Part shown: positions 1 through 7,596 of the stretch, piece after piece
Layout: every line of letters begins with the position of its first letter
How positions within the stretch are numbered: the stretch's first letter is position 1
DNA from: an uncultured Peptoniphilus sp.
GTDB taxonomy: Bacteria > Bacillota > Clostridia > Tissierellales > Peptoniphilaceae
Length of the DNA: 64,000 nucleotides
Reading direction: 5' to 3'
Assembly (NCBI RefSeq): GCF_946998875.1
Contig: NZ_CAMQAY010000004.1
Span: 1-64,000, forward strand
The notes under the pieces: model-generated
What the model was told of the DNA's origin: nothing
Database searches by the model: none
Seen by the model: only the letters and a program-made list of their open reading frames with translations
Translations under genes and position numbers: made by a program

Positions 1-50
1 CTTGACTTTTAATCAAGGTGTCGCGCGTTCGAATCGCGCATGGGTCACCA
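1..50 (+). tRNA. tRNA-Lys (TTT), 3' part
   Basis: The window opens inside a tRNA. Bases 1-17 form the anticodon arm (stem CTTGA/TCAAG) with loop CTTTTAA, giving anticodon TTT (lysine). Bases 23-39 form the T arm with stem GCGCG/CGCGC and loop TTCGAAT. Bases 40-46 are the 3' acceptor strand, base 47 the discriminator A, and 48-50 an encoded CCA. The 5' acceptor strand and D arm lie outside the window. Confidence 0.93.
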
Positions 51-58
51 TTTTTTAT

Positions 59-90
59 TCTGTAGACTTATTCTACAGATTTTTTTATTT
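59..90 (+). terminator. Intrinsic terminator of the tRNA transcript
   Basis: Perfect 8-bp stem TCTGTAGA/TCTACAGA (59-66 and 72-79) with a 5-nt loop, followed by a T run from 80. It lies 9 nt after the tRNA CCA end. Confidence 0.85.
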
Positions 91-161
91 TCTAAAGTTT
101 TAACTCACTTTATCTCTTGTTAATAAATTATGTTATAATTAAAAATAATTGGGGGAAATAT

Positions 162-656
162 ATGTTGAAGAAAAAGTTTTATTTTGTATTTTACCTTGCT
201 GCAATTATATTTATTTTATTTTTTACTCTTAATGGTTATAAAATTTACACCATAAAGGAGAAGAATATTGAAAATAATAATAAGATGACTCTTGAAAAAG
301 AAAAGATTAATAATTACTCCTTAGACTTAAAGGAAGACATTAATTACAACAAGTTATATGTTTATAAGTTAAAAAATGATAAGTTTTATGTATTTGTTTA
401 TTCTAAATCTATTTTCTTTGATAGCTATAATCTTGACGACAATTTTATGACTGAAGATAAATCAATTGATACTGTGGCTAGCAATTTTAAATACAATAAT
501 TCATTAAAAATTGATTTAGAAAAAGAACCTATAAAAATTGATGTTAAGTCTGAAGTTAATGAGAGAACAAGAAATAATCTTATTAAATATTTAGTCATTG
601 TTGTTTTAATTGCTTTTCTTGGCTATAGAAGGGATAAGAAGGAAAATTCTAAATAA
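162..656 (+). CDS. Hypothetical two-TM membrane protein (164 aa)
   Basis: I do not recognise this family. The ATG at 162 is chosen because GGGGGAAAT stands just before it; the in-frame ATG at 117 has no ribosome binding site. An extended -10 box (TGTTATAAT) lies about 30 bp upstream. The protein has an N-terminal hydrophobic segment (about residues 5-25), a lysine/asparagine-rich extracytoplasmic or cytoplasmic domain of about 110 residues, and a second membrane segment near 140-157 ending in a basic tail. It is a single-gene unit between the tRNA and a bidirectional terminator. Confidence 0.6.
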   Translation: MLKKKFYFVFYLAAIIFILFFTLNGYKIYTIKEKNIENNNKMTLEKEKINNYSLDLKEDINYNKLYVYKLKNDKFYVFVYSKSIFFDSYNLDDNFMTEDKSIDTVASNFKYNNSLKIDLEKEPIKIDVKSEVNERTRNNLIKYLVIVVLIAFLGYRRDKKENSK

Positions 657-688
657 GAATTTATAAAATAAATTTCATATTTTTATTA

Positions 689-731
689 AAAAAACCCTAA
701 GGTTGAATAAATTTCAACTTTAGGGTTTTTG
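689..731. terminator. Bidirectional terminator
   Basis: Hairpin with arms AACCCTAAGGTTGAA and TTTCAACTTTAGGGTT around a short AT loop, flanked by A and T runs on both sides. It can end the + gene at 656 and the - gene ending at 775. Confidence 0.8.
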
Positions 732-774
732 CATATTATATTTAAAGAGCTTAATGTAATCCCTTTTAAATTTT

Positions 775-1977
775 TTAGATTTGGTCTAAAGCTTGTTTTA
801 GATCTTCTATAATATCATCTGCATTTTCAAGTCCAACAGAAAGTCTAATTAAGCCTTCTGAGATGCCTGCTGCTGCTCTTTCTTCTGCTGTGTAAGGAGA
901 GTGAGTCATTGAAGCAGGGTGTTGGATAAGTGTTTCTGCGTCGCCAAGTGATACTGCAAGAGTGCAGAGTTTAACGCTATTCATAAGTTTAGCGCCAGCT
1001 TCTTTTCCACCTTCAATTTCAAAGGCAATCATTGCACCAGGAAGAGCCATTTGTTTTTTAGCTACATCGTAATATTTGAAGGATTTTAGTCCTGGATATT
1101 GGATGCTCAAAACTTTTGGATGTTTTTCCAAAAATTCTGCAACTTTCATTGCATTAGAACAGTGCTTATCCATTCTAATTTGAAGTGTCTTCATTCCTCT
1201 AAGGATTAGATAAGCATTAAATGGTGCAAGTACAGCTCCTGTACAGTCTTTAATTCCTACTAGTCTTACTTGGTCTATTAATTCTTTTCTACCAATGGCA
1301 AAGCCAGCAATAACATCGCCGTGACCATTTAAATATTTAGTTGCAGAGTGAACTACAATATCTGCTCCTAGTGTAAGTGGTCTTTGGATATAAGGTGTAC
1401 AATAAGTGTTATCTACGATTACTAAAGTGTCTTTATTCTTTTCGTGAACTCTCCTAGCAACTTCTTCTATGTCGCAGATGTCCATGTTAGGGTTAGCTGG
1501 TGTTTCTAAGTAAACAATTTTTGTATTATCTTTCATAACATTTATGATGTTGTCAACATTTGTTATGTCAACGAAATCAATGTCAATGCCCATTTTTGAT
1601 ACTGAGTGTTCTAAAAAAGCAAAAGTACATCCGTAAAGAGTCTTTGCTGCTATCATGTGGTCGCCACATTTTACGAATGGCCAAATTGATGATGTAATTG
1701 CGCCCATACCTGATGCTGCAGATACACAAGCTTCGCCTTCTTCAAGTAGCGCAACCTTTTCTTCTACTTGTGCATTAGTTGGGTTTCCAAGTCTTGAATA
1801 GATGTAACCATCTTCTTCTAGGGCAAATCTACGACCGCCTTGTTCTGCATCGTCAAATATAAATGTAGATGTTTGATAAATTGGAGTTGCTAGAGCACCA
1901 AATTTATTCTTTTCGTATCCACCGTGAATTGCTTTAGTTTCAAAATGCATTTTCTTAAGTTCGTCTTTACTATTCAT
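775..1977 (-). CDS. megL: Methionine gamma-lyase (PLP)
   Basis: A Cys/Met-metabolism PLP enzyme of 400 aa, the usual length. Methionine gamma-lyase splits L-methionine to methanethiol, 2-oxobutyrate and ammonia in the cytoplasm. The PLP lysine is K214 in SATKYLNGHGD. C117 in KTLYGCTFAF matches the cysteine that marks methionine gamma-lyases against cystathionine gamma-lyase and gamma-synthase, which favours the methionine assignment. The YSRLGNPT and ETPANP motifs are present. AAGGAGA precedes the ATG. The gene follows an NhaC-family antiporter gene at 94 nt with no terminator between, so the two probably share a transcript. Cystathionine gamma-lyase activity is the main alternative. Confidence 0.85.
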   Translation of the reverse strand: MNSKDELKKMHFETKAIHGGYEKNKFGALATPIYQTSTFIFDDAEQGGRRFALEEDGYIYSRLGNPTNAQVEEKVALLEEGEACVSAASGMGAITSSIWPFVKCGDHMIAAKTLYGCTFAFLEHSVSKMGIDIDFVDITNVDNIINVMKDNTKIVYLETPANPNMDICDIEEVARRVHEKNKDTLVIVDNTYCTPYIQRPLTLGADIVVHSATKYLNGHGDVIAGFAIGRKELIDQVRLVGIKDCTGAVLAPFNAYLILRGMKTLQIRMDKHCSNAMKVAEFLEKHPKVLSIQYPGLKSFKYYDVAKKQMALPGAMIAFEIEGGKEAGAKLMNSVKLCTLAVSLGDAETLIQHPASMTHSPYTAEERAAAGISEGLIRLSVGLENADDIIEDLKQALDQI

Positions 1978-2071
1978 AAATATCTCCTTTTCTTAATCTA
2001 TTAAATCTAAAATTTTTCTTAAATAAATCTTTAATTCTTTTTATAAAACAAATCAAAATTTTTTATCTTAA

Positions 2072-3457
2072 TTATTTTGCGCTTCCCTTAGTTTCTACTA
2101 GTGGCACATCATTTTCAAAATCCCATTGGTCTTTTGAATCTGCAAATCTAACAAAGATTGAAATAATCGCAAATATAGCAAGTAGTGCTTGATACCATAA
2201 AAATGGAATAATTTGAACAGGGGATACAGCTAGGGCTCCAAGTTCTTTAGTAAGTCCAGCTGCGATTAAAATTTGTGCACCATAAGGAATTATACCTTGC
2301 ATTACGCAAGAGAATGTATCAAGGAAGGAAGCAGATCTTCTTGGGTCTACTTTGAAGTCCCTAGAAATTTCTTTGGCAACAGGGCCGTCAATGATAATTG
2401 CAACAGTGTTGTTTGCAGTTGCAGCGTCTGTTACAAGAGTTAAAAGAGCAATTGAAACTTCTGCTGATTTAACGTCTTTAGCAAAGCCTCTAATTTTTTG
2501 AACGAGCCACTCAATACCACCGTTACTAGATACCATATAGGAAAGTCCTCCAGTTAATAGTGATAGTAAGAAAATTTCAAACATTCCACTAAATCCAGCA
2601 AAGATGTTTTGAGCAAAAGTCATCATAGTAAGTCCGCCAGTGATTATTCCAATTATACCTGATAGGATGATACCACTAGTTAATACTAAGAATACATTCA
2701 TTCCTGCAAGGGCTGTAATTAATACGAAAAGATATGGGATTATAAGTATAAAATTATAAGACAAATCATCTAGCTTAACTTCGCCTTCAGGTTTTCCAAC
2801 AACTAATAAAATAACAAAGGTAATAATAGCTGCTGGGATAGCAATTTTAATATTTGCTCTAAATTTATCTTTCATGGCTACATTTTGTGTTCTTGTTGCA
2901 GCTATTGTTGTATCAGAAATAACAGATAGGTTATCACCAAACATTGCTCCACCAACAAGGGCTCCAAGAACAAGTGGTAGTGGAAGGTTACCCTTTGTAG
3001 CAACGCCAACGGCTATTGGTCCAACAGCTGAAATAGTTCCTACTGAAGTTCCTGTAGAGATAGAAATAAAACAACTGATTAAGAAAATGCCAGCTGTAAT
3101 AAATTGTACAGGAATTAGAGAAAGTGCAAAGTTTACAACAGAGTCAACTCCACCAGAAGTTTTAGAAACTGTTGCAAAAGCTCCAGCTAGTATGTAGATA
3201 AGACACATGATAATTATGTTTTCGTCTCCACAACCACGAACAAAGTCGTTAAACTTGTCGTCCATAGAACCTTTAAACATAATAAATGCCAAAATAATAG
3301 CTGGCAAAATACATACGGGTGCTGCTACTTGATAGAATGCCATTTCAACGCCCATTGCGTTAAGAATTAGTCCAGTAGCAAGATATACGAGCACGAAAAC
3401 TATAAAAGGTAGAAGTGCTGCGCCATTAGCCTTAGGTTTTAAATTTTTGTTTTCCAT
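2072..3457 (-). CDS. nhaC: NhaC-family Na+/H+ antiporter-like transporter
   Basis: A 461-aa integral membrane protein with about 11-12 hydrophobic segments. It carries features typical of the NhaC/IT superfamily, such as the stretch GTSVGTISAVGPIAVG and the GALVGGAMFGDNLSVISDTT loop (around residues 165-190). GGAGGTATCT precedes the ATG. The gene leads a minus-strand unit with methionine gamma-lyase. The family exchanges Na+ for H+, or for a substrate such as malate or lactate. Given the neighbour, import of methionine or export of a methionine-breakdown product is possible, but nothing in the sequence proves the substrate. Confidence 0.8.
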   Translation of the reverse strand: MENKNLKPKANGAALLPFIVFVLVYLATGLILNAMGVEMAFYQVAAPVCILPAIILAFIMFKGSMDDKFNDFVRGCGDENIIIMCLIYILAGAFATVSKTSGGVDSVVNFALSLIPVQFITAGIFLISCFISISTGTSVGTISAVGPIAVGVATKGNLPLPLVLGALVGGAMFGDNLSVISDTTIAATRTQNVAMKDKFRANIKIAIPAAIITFVILLVVGKPEGEVKLDDLSYNFILIIPYLFVLITALAGMNVFLVLTSGIILSGIIGIITGGLTMMTFAQNIFAGFSGMFEIFLLSLLTGGLSYMVSSNGGIEWLVQKIRGFAKDVKSAEVSIALLTLVTDAATANNTVAIIIDGPVAKEISRDFKVDPRRSASFLDTFSCVMQGIIPYGAQILIAAGLTKELGALAVSPVQIIPFLWYQALLAIFAIISIFVRFADSKDQWDFENDVPLVETKGSAK

Positions 3458-3510
3458 AGATACCTCCTCAAATTTAACAAAAATAAAACAAGATTTCTCT
3501 ACGAACTTTA

Positions 3511-3531
3511 TTACTTATATCTTTTTAGCAT
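3511..3531 (-). CDS. Possible leader peptide MLKRYK
   Basis: In the nhaC leader, AAGGAGG is followed after only 3 nt by ATG and a six-codon frame ending in TAA, then a second TAA. The ribosome binding site is strong but the spacing is short, so translation is uncertain. It could be a leader peptide or chance. Confidence 0.25.
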   Translation of the reverse strand: MLKRYK

Positions 3532-3631
3532 CAGCCTCCTTAAAAAGAATTAAAGGTAAATTACTAATAATATCGTTTTCAAAACAATTTTAATAATATG
3601 TAAATAAAAAATTTAAATTACCTTTAACTTA

Positions 3632-3660
3632 ATTATACTGTTATTAAATGATTTTGTGAA
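3632..3660 (-). promoter_or_regulatory. Sigma-A promoter for nhaC-megL
   Basis: Reading on the minus strand: TTCACA, 17 bp, TATAAT. It gives a leader of about 165 nt before the nhaC start at 3457. Confidence 0.6.
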
Positions 3661-3890
3661 GACTTAATTAATTATTATGTTAATAATTTATTAAGATAAA
3701 ATTTATAAAGAATAACGATTGCATACCAATAAGATAGACTAATTGATGGGTATTATGAAAATTAAAGACTTGAGGGGAGTTTATGGCTTGATAATAAATA
3801 AATTTAAAAAAATTAAAAAAATTTAAAAAATAAATTTTTCTTAACATAATCTTTACATGCTAAATGCTATACTATCTGTGAGGTGAAAAT

Positions 3891-4037
3891 ATGAAAGAAA
3901 TTGTGAATAGAAAATTTTCATACGCGATGTTGGCTTTGTCCATTGCCTTTATTATTTTGGGAGTTTATAGAGGAGAAGTTGATACTGTGCTTTCAAAAGC
4001 TATAAGAATATGTTTGGAGTGCGTTGGGATTGGATAA
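3891..4037 (+). CDS. CD1871A-family CxxC membrane peptide (48 aa)
   Basis: A 48-residue protein starting at ATG 3891 behind GAGGTG. It has one membrane segment (about residues 10-25) and a C-terminal RICLECVGIG containing a CxxC pair (C41, C44). This matches the small family named after Clostridioides CD1871A, which I know as 'CXXC motif-containing protein' with no assigned function. Its stop lies inside the first codons of the membrane polyferredoxin gene (14-nt overlap), so the two are translationally coupled. The CxxC placed next to the membrane suggests a redox or metal-binding role in the same complex (inference). Confidence 0.8.
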   Translation: MKEIVNRKFSYAMLALSIAFIILGVYRGEVDTVLSKAIRICLECVGIG

Positions 4038-4926
4038 GTTAAAAAATCTTTTTAAAAAATTTAGAGAAAAAAGAAATCTCGTGCAAGGCTCTTTTGCTCT
4101 ACTAACAAATTTACATATTCCAAATTTTTTTAAGGGAACTATTTATACAGGCAAGATGAAAGCTGCTTGCGTGCCAGGACTAAATTGTTATTCCTGTCCA
4201 GGTGCAGCTCTATCATGCCCAATAGGATCCTTTCAAGCTGTGGTAGGGTCGTCAAAATTTAATTTTGCCTACTATGTGACGGGCCTCATGCTTTTATTTG
4301 GAACTGTGTTTGGAAGATTTATTTGTGGATTTTTGTGTCCCTTTGGATTTTTTCAGGATTTAATTCATAAAATTCCATCGAAAAAATTTAGCACTAGAAG
4401 ATTTAGCTTTTTAAAGTACATCAAGTATTTTATTTTAATCTTTGTAGTTTGGTTATTTGGAGTATTTCTGACAGATGAACTAGGTTTTGCATCTCCATAT
4501 TTTTGTCAGTACCTTTGCCCACAGGGAATACTAGAGGGAGGAATTCCTCTTTCACTGGCAAGCAAAAGTATAAGAGGAGCACTTGGCAATTTATTTTTGC
4601 TAAAGTCAGGAATTCTCGGTCTAATAATCCTACTCTCAATATTCTTTTACAGACCTTTTTGCAAATACTTATGCCCACTGGGTGCCTTTTACGCATTAAC
4701 TAATAAATTTTCTTTTTATCAATACCATGTAAATGATTCTTGTATTTCTTGCGGAAAATGTAAGAGAATTTGTAAAATGGATGTAGATATGTCAAAAAAT
4801 CAAAGAGCCTTGGAGTGCATAAGATGTGGCGACTGCATCAAAGCTTGTCCAACATCTGCGATTTCCACCTCATTTAAAAATAATAAAATAGATAATAATT
4901 TAGAAGAAGGAGCAAGATATGAATAA
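4024..4926 (+). CDS. Membrane 4Fe-4S polyferredoxin (NapH/MauN/YccM-like)
   Basis: A 300-aa protein with about five membrane segments and many cysteines. Three membrane-edge motifs CxxxCP occur at C101/C105, C161/C165 and C213/C217. Two C-terminal ferredoxin motifs follow: C240-C243-C246-C250 and C265-C268-C271-C275-P. An N-terminal cluster has C49, C55, C58 and C65. Proteins of this type pass electrons across or along the membrane. I use TTG at 4024 (GGAG 5 nt upstream); TTG at 4030 is an alternative. The gene overlaps both neighbours, with 14 nt upstream and 8 nt downstream, so the three products should be made together. The physiological electron donor is not shown by the sequence. Confidence 0.85.
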   Translation: MGLDKLKNLFKKFREKRNLVQGSFALLTNLHIPNFFKGTIYTGKMKAACVPGLNCYSCPGAALSCPIGSFQAVVGSSKFNFAYYVTGLMLLFGTVFGRFICGFLCPFGFFQDLIHKIPSKKFSTRRFSFLKYIKYFILIFVVWLFGVFLTDELGFASPYFCQYLCPQGILEGGIPLSLASKSIRGALGNLFLLKSGILGLIILLSIFFYRPFCKYLCPLGAFYALTNKFSFYQYHVNDSCISCGKCKRICKMDVDMSKNQRALECIRCGDCIKACPTSAISTSFKNNKIDNNLEEGARYE

Positions 4927-5479
4927 GATTTTTAAGAGTATTAGTAAAATTTTTGTTGTTTTATTTTTAGCCTTAGCAGTTACAGCCTGCACAAGCAAGG
5001 CACCTGAAGGACCAACTCTATCAAATGGAGATGCCTTCCCAAAATTCGACGCAGTAGATTTCAAGGGCAATCCAGTAAGTAGTGATGTCTTTAAAGACAG
5101 TCCTGTTACAATAATGAGCATCTGGTTTACAGGTTGCAAGGGCTGCATAAATGAAATGCCTACTCTACAAAAAATTTCTGAAGAACTAAAGGACAAAAAT
5201 GTTAAGGTTATGTCAATTTGCCTTGACACTTATGAAGATAAAAAAATTAAAGAAGAGGCTGAAAAAATTATTGAAGCAAAGGGAGTTAAGTATCCTAATC
5301 TTGCTGTAAAACCTTCCGAAGAAATCGACTCTTATCTCAAAAATTTGACAGCTTTTCCTACAACTCTTTTAATTGGAAGAGACGGAAAAATTATTGACAA
5401 CATAAGCCTTGGCTCACAAGATAAAATTGATGAACTATACAAAAAAATTGACGAAATAATTGCTAAGGAAGGAAAATAA
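4919..5479 (+). CDS. TlpA-like thioredoxin-fold lipoprotein
   Basis: A 186-aa exported lipoprotein. The signal peptide ends in the lipobox LAVTAC with lipidated C24. A thioredoxin/AhpC-TSA fold follows with active-site C73-K-G-C76 in WFTGCKGC and the conserved cis-proline region FPTT (P147). Such proteins reduce disulfides or oxidised residues outside the membrane. The start overlaps the polyferredoxin gene by 8 nt behind an AGAAGGAG ribosome binding site. The context suggests that electrons from the membrane Fe-S protein recharge this lipoprotein (inference). Confidence 0.87.
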   Translation: MNKIFKSISKIFVVLFLALAVTACTSKAPEGPTLSNGDAFPKFDAVDFKGNPVSSDVFKDSPVTIMSIWFTGCKGCINEMPTLQKISEELKDKNVKVMSICLDTYEDKKIKEEAEKIIEAKGVKYPNLAVKPSEEIDSYLKNLTAFPTTLLIGRDGKIIDNISLGSQDKIDELYKKIDEIIAKEGK

Positions 5480-5524
5480 ATTCTTTAGCTTAAGATAATA
5501 AATCCTCATTGATACACCTATTTT

Positions 5525-5560
5525 GACTCATGCTTGCATGGGTCTTTTTTTTTTTTTTTT
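5525..5560 (+). terminator. Intrinsic terminator of the redox module
   Basis: Stem GACTCATG/CATGGGTC (5525-5532 and 5537-5544) with loop CTTG, followed by an unusually long T run of 18. Confidence 0.9.
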
Positions 5561-5582
5561 ATTTGTAGATAAAATTTTTAAA

Positions 5583-5625
5583 TGTTGCATATGCAACAGA
5601 AAGTTTTTAATTTTTTTAATATAAT
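5583..5625 (+). promoter_or_regulatory. hcp promoter with CRP/FNR-type operator
   Basis: A perfect 16-bp palindrome, TGTTGCATATGCAACA, occupies 5583-5598. A TATAAT -10 box lies at 5620-5625, with no -35 match at the correct distance. With transcription starting near 5632 the palindrome centre falls at about -41.5, the position of class II CRP/FNR activators. Half-site spacing (TGTTG-N6-CAACA) equals that of CRP sites. HcpR-type CRP/FNR regulators are known activators of hcp in anaerobes; the specific regulator here is inferred. Confidence 0.65.
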
Positions 5626-5669
5626 TATTTTAGAAGTTAGAACTTACAAATTTAAAAGGTGGGATAATT

Positions 5670-7280
5670 ATGAGTATGTTTTGTTTTCAATGTCAAGAGA
5701 CTTTTAAAAATTCTGGCTGCCTAAAAAGAGGTGTCTGCGGAAAGACAAGTGATGTTGCAAATTTGCAAGATTTTTTGATTTGGATTTCTAAGGGACTTTC
5801 TGAAATTGCAGTAAAAAGTGAAAGGGAAAATAAAGAAGTTGTGGACAGAGTTATTTTAAATCTATTTACAACTATTACAAATGCAAATTTTGATGATGAG
5901 CAAATTAAAGATAGGATTGTAGAGACTGTTGATCTGATGAATTCTATGAGAGAAGATAAAAATTATAGCCATGCTGCAAAGTGGTCATCAAAGGATTTTT
6001 CTGAAATAGAGGAAAAAATAAGTTCAGGCGAAGTTTCTATTTTAGCTGAAGAAAATGAAGATGTAAGAAGTTTAAAGGAACTAATAACTTATGGACTAAA
6101 GGGCATGGCTGCTTATGCGAGACATGCAAAAGTTTTGGGCTATGAAAGTGAGAAGGTAAATAATTTTATCTTAACTACAATGGCTGAACTTTTAAGAGAA
6201 AAAAGCCTAGACGAATTAGTCTCTCTTACTCTTGAAACTGGTTCTATGGGATATCTTGCCATGGCTACACTTGATAAGGCAAACACAAAGACTTATGGCA
6301 ATCCAGAGATAAGTAATGTAAATATTGGCACAAGAAATAAGCCTGGAATTTTAGTTTCTGGTCACGACTTAAAGGATTTTGAAATGCTACTTGAACAAGC
6401 TAAGGATTCTGGAGTGGATATTTACACTCACTCAGAAATGCTTCCTGCAAATTATTATCCAAGCTTTAAAAAATATGAAAACTTTGTGGGAAACTATGGC
6501 AACGCCTGGTGGAAGCAAAGAGATGAGTTTGAAGCCTTTAATGGACCAATACTAATGACGACAAATTGCATCGTAACTCCAAAGGATTCTTATAAAGATA
6601 AATTATTTACAACTGGTGCTGCAGGATACCCTGGCTGCAAGTACATCGAAGAAGATGAAAAGGGTCACAAGGATTTTTCAGAAATAATTGAACTTGCAAA
6701 GACTTGCAAGGCTCCAGAAGAAATTGAAAAGGGAAGTATAGTTGGTGGTTTTGCTCACAGTCAAGTCATGGAACTTGCCGACAAGGTTATTGAAGCTGTA
6801 AAAAATGGTGACATCACAAAGTTTATTGTCATGGCTGGCTGCGATGGAAGAATGGCTGATAGAGAGTATTACACAGAATTTGCTAAGAAGCTTCCAAAGT
6901 CTACAGTGATTTTGACAGCAGGTTGTGCAAAATATAGGTATAACAAATTAAATCTAGGGGACATCAATGGCATACCAAGAGTTTTAGATGCAGGTCAATG
7001 TAACGATTCTTATTCCTTAATTCAAATTGCCCTTGCCCTAGTTGATGCTTTTGGAGTGGAATCTGTCAACGATCTTCCGCTTGTGTACAATATTGCATGG
7101 TATGAACAAAAAGCTGTTATAGTTTTACTTGCATTACTTTCACTTGGTGTAAAAAATATTCACCTTGGTCCAAGTCTTCCAGCCTTCTTATCTCCTAATG
7201 TTACAGATGTTTTAGTGGAGAAATTTAATATTGCTGGCATTACAAATGTTGAAGATGATATAAAAAATTTAATAATTTAA
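5670..7280 (+). CDS. hcp: Hydroxylamine reductase / hybrid-cluster protein
   Basis: A 536-aa Hcp (prismane) protein. The N-terminal iron-sulfur motif has C5, C8, C17 and C23. The hybrid-cluster ligands lie in the expected stretches [37 protein letters not shown] and AGQCNDSYS. Family members reduce hydroxylamine to ammonia or act as NO reductases, protecting anaerobes from nitrosative stress. The ATG at 5670 is preceded by AAAGGTGGG. It is a single-gene unit with its own palindrome-containing promoter. A small hybrid-cluster-associated CxxC protein sits far away at 61455-61664. Confidence 0.95.
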   Translation: MSMFCFQCQETFKNSGCLKRGVCGKTSDVANLQDFLIWISKGLSEIAVKSERENKEVVDRVILNLFTTITNANFDDEQIKDRIVETVDLMNSMREDKNYSHAAKWSSKDFSEIEEKISSGEVSILAEENEDVRSLKELITYGLKGMAAYARHAKVLGYESEKVNNFILTTMAELLREKSLDELVSLTLETGSMGYLAMATLDKANTKTYGNPEISNVNIGTRNKPGILVSGHDLKDFEMLLEQAKDSGVDIYTHSEMLPANYYPSFKKYENFVGNYGNAWWKQRDEFEAFNGPILMTTNCIVTPKDSYKDKLFTTGAAGYPGCKYIEEDEKGHKDFSEIIELAKTCKAPEEIEKGSIVGGFAHSQVMELADKVIEAVKNGDITKFIVMAGCDGRMADREYYTEFAKKLPKSTVILTAGCAKYRYNKLNLGDINGIPRVLDAGQCNDSYSLIQIALALVDAFGVESVNDLPLVYNIAWYEQKAVIVLLALLSLGVKNIHLGPSLPAFLSPNVTDVLVEKFNIAGITNVEDDIKNLII

Positions 7281-7289
7281 TAAAAAGCC

Positions 7290-7318
7290 TTGACATTTTA
7301 TTTTTTTCACCTTATAAT
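7290..7318 (+). promoter_or_regulatory. Sigma-A promoter of the metNIQ T-box
   Basis: TTGACA (7290-7295), 17-bp spacer, TATAAT (7313-7318): a consensus promoter about 25 bp before the T-box leader. Confidence 0.85.
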
Positions 7319-7345
7319 AAAAAAACAATTTGTTAATAAACTTTT

Positions 7346-7580
7346 TGAGAAGAAGAGTAACTTAAAATTTTGAGCAAAGAGAGCTTCGTTTTGGTGAAAG
7401 AAGTGGATGAGTTTTATGTGAACATGGCCTTCTCTAGGAAATATCGATATTAGGTATTTACGGGTCTTCCCGTTATAGAAGTAGAGTATGATAGTACTTG
7501 AAGAGGTCACTTTCGTGAGGAAGTGATAAATTAAGGTGGTAACACGAGCTTTCGTCCTTATGGATGAAGGCTCTTTTTTT
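7346..7580 (+). promoter_or_regulatory. T-box riboswitch, methionine specifier
   Basis: The base of stem I is GAGAAG (7346-7351) paired with CTTCTC (7429-7434). Its internal loop shows AGTAA on the 5' side and GAACATGG on the 3' side, which places ATG (7424-7426, Met) as specifier codon. The apical GGTGAAAG matches the GNTG region. The T-box core AAGGTGGTAACACG is at 7533-7546. A terminator hairpin GAGCTTTCGTCC/GGATGAAGGCTC plus T run ends near 7580. Uncharged tRNA-Met should cause antitermination into metNIQ. Confidence 0.93.
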
Positions 7581-7596
7581 ATTTTATGGAGGAAAA

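Larger units (their letters stand above)
3458..3890. other. Divergent intergenic region (nhaC leader and module promoters)
   Basis: This 433-bp gap separates the minus nhaC-megL unit from the plus redox module. On the minus strand a TTCACA-17-TATAAT promoter (3632-3660) would start RNA near 3625. The leader then holds an inverted repeat TTAAAGGTAA/TTACCTTTAA (arms 3550-3559 and 3618-3627) and a possible 6-codon leader peptide. On the plus strand TATACT near 3869 could serve the 3891 gene. No larger gene is seen. Confidence 0.5.

Noticed and set aside
2874..3197. 107-codon open frame on the plus strand inside the NhaC-family gene
   Set aside because: It is the antisense shadow of a well-supported transporter gene, has no ribosome binding site and gives a low-complexity protein.
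3755..3826. 23-codon frame beginning MKIKDLRGVY in the gap before the CxxC peptide
   Set aside because: No ribosome binding site, extremely A-rich end and no promoter relation; not distinguishable from chance.
5583..5598. Palindrome before hcp read as a terminator
   Set aside because: It is not followed by a T run, lies after a strong terminator, and is placed correctly for an operator.
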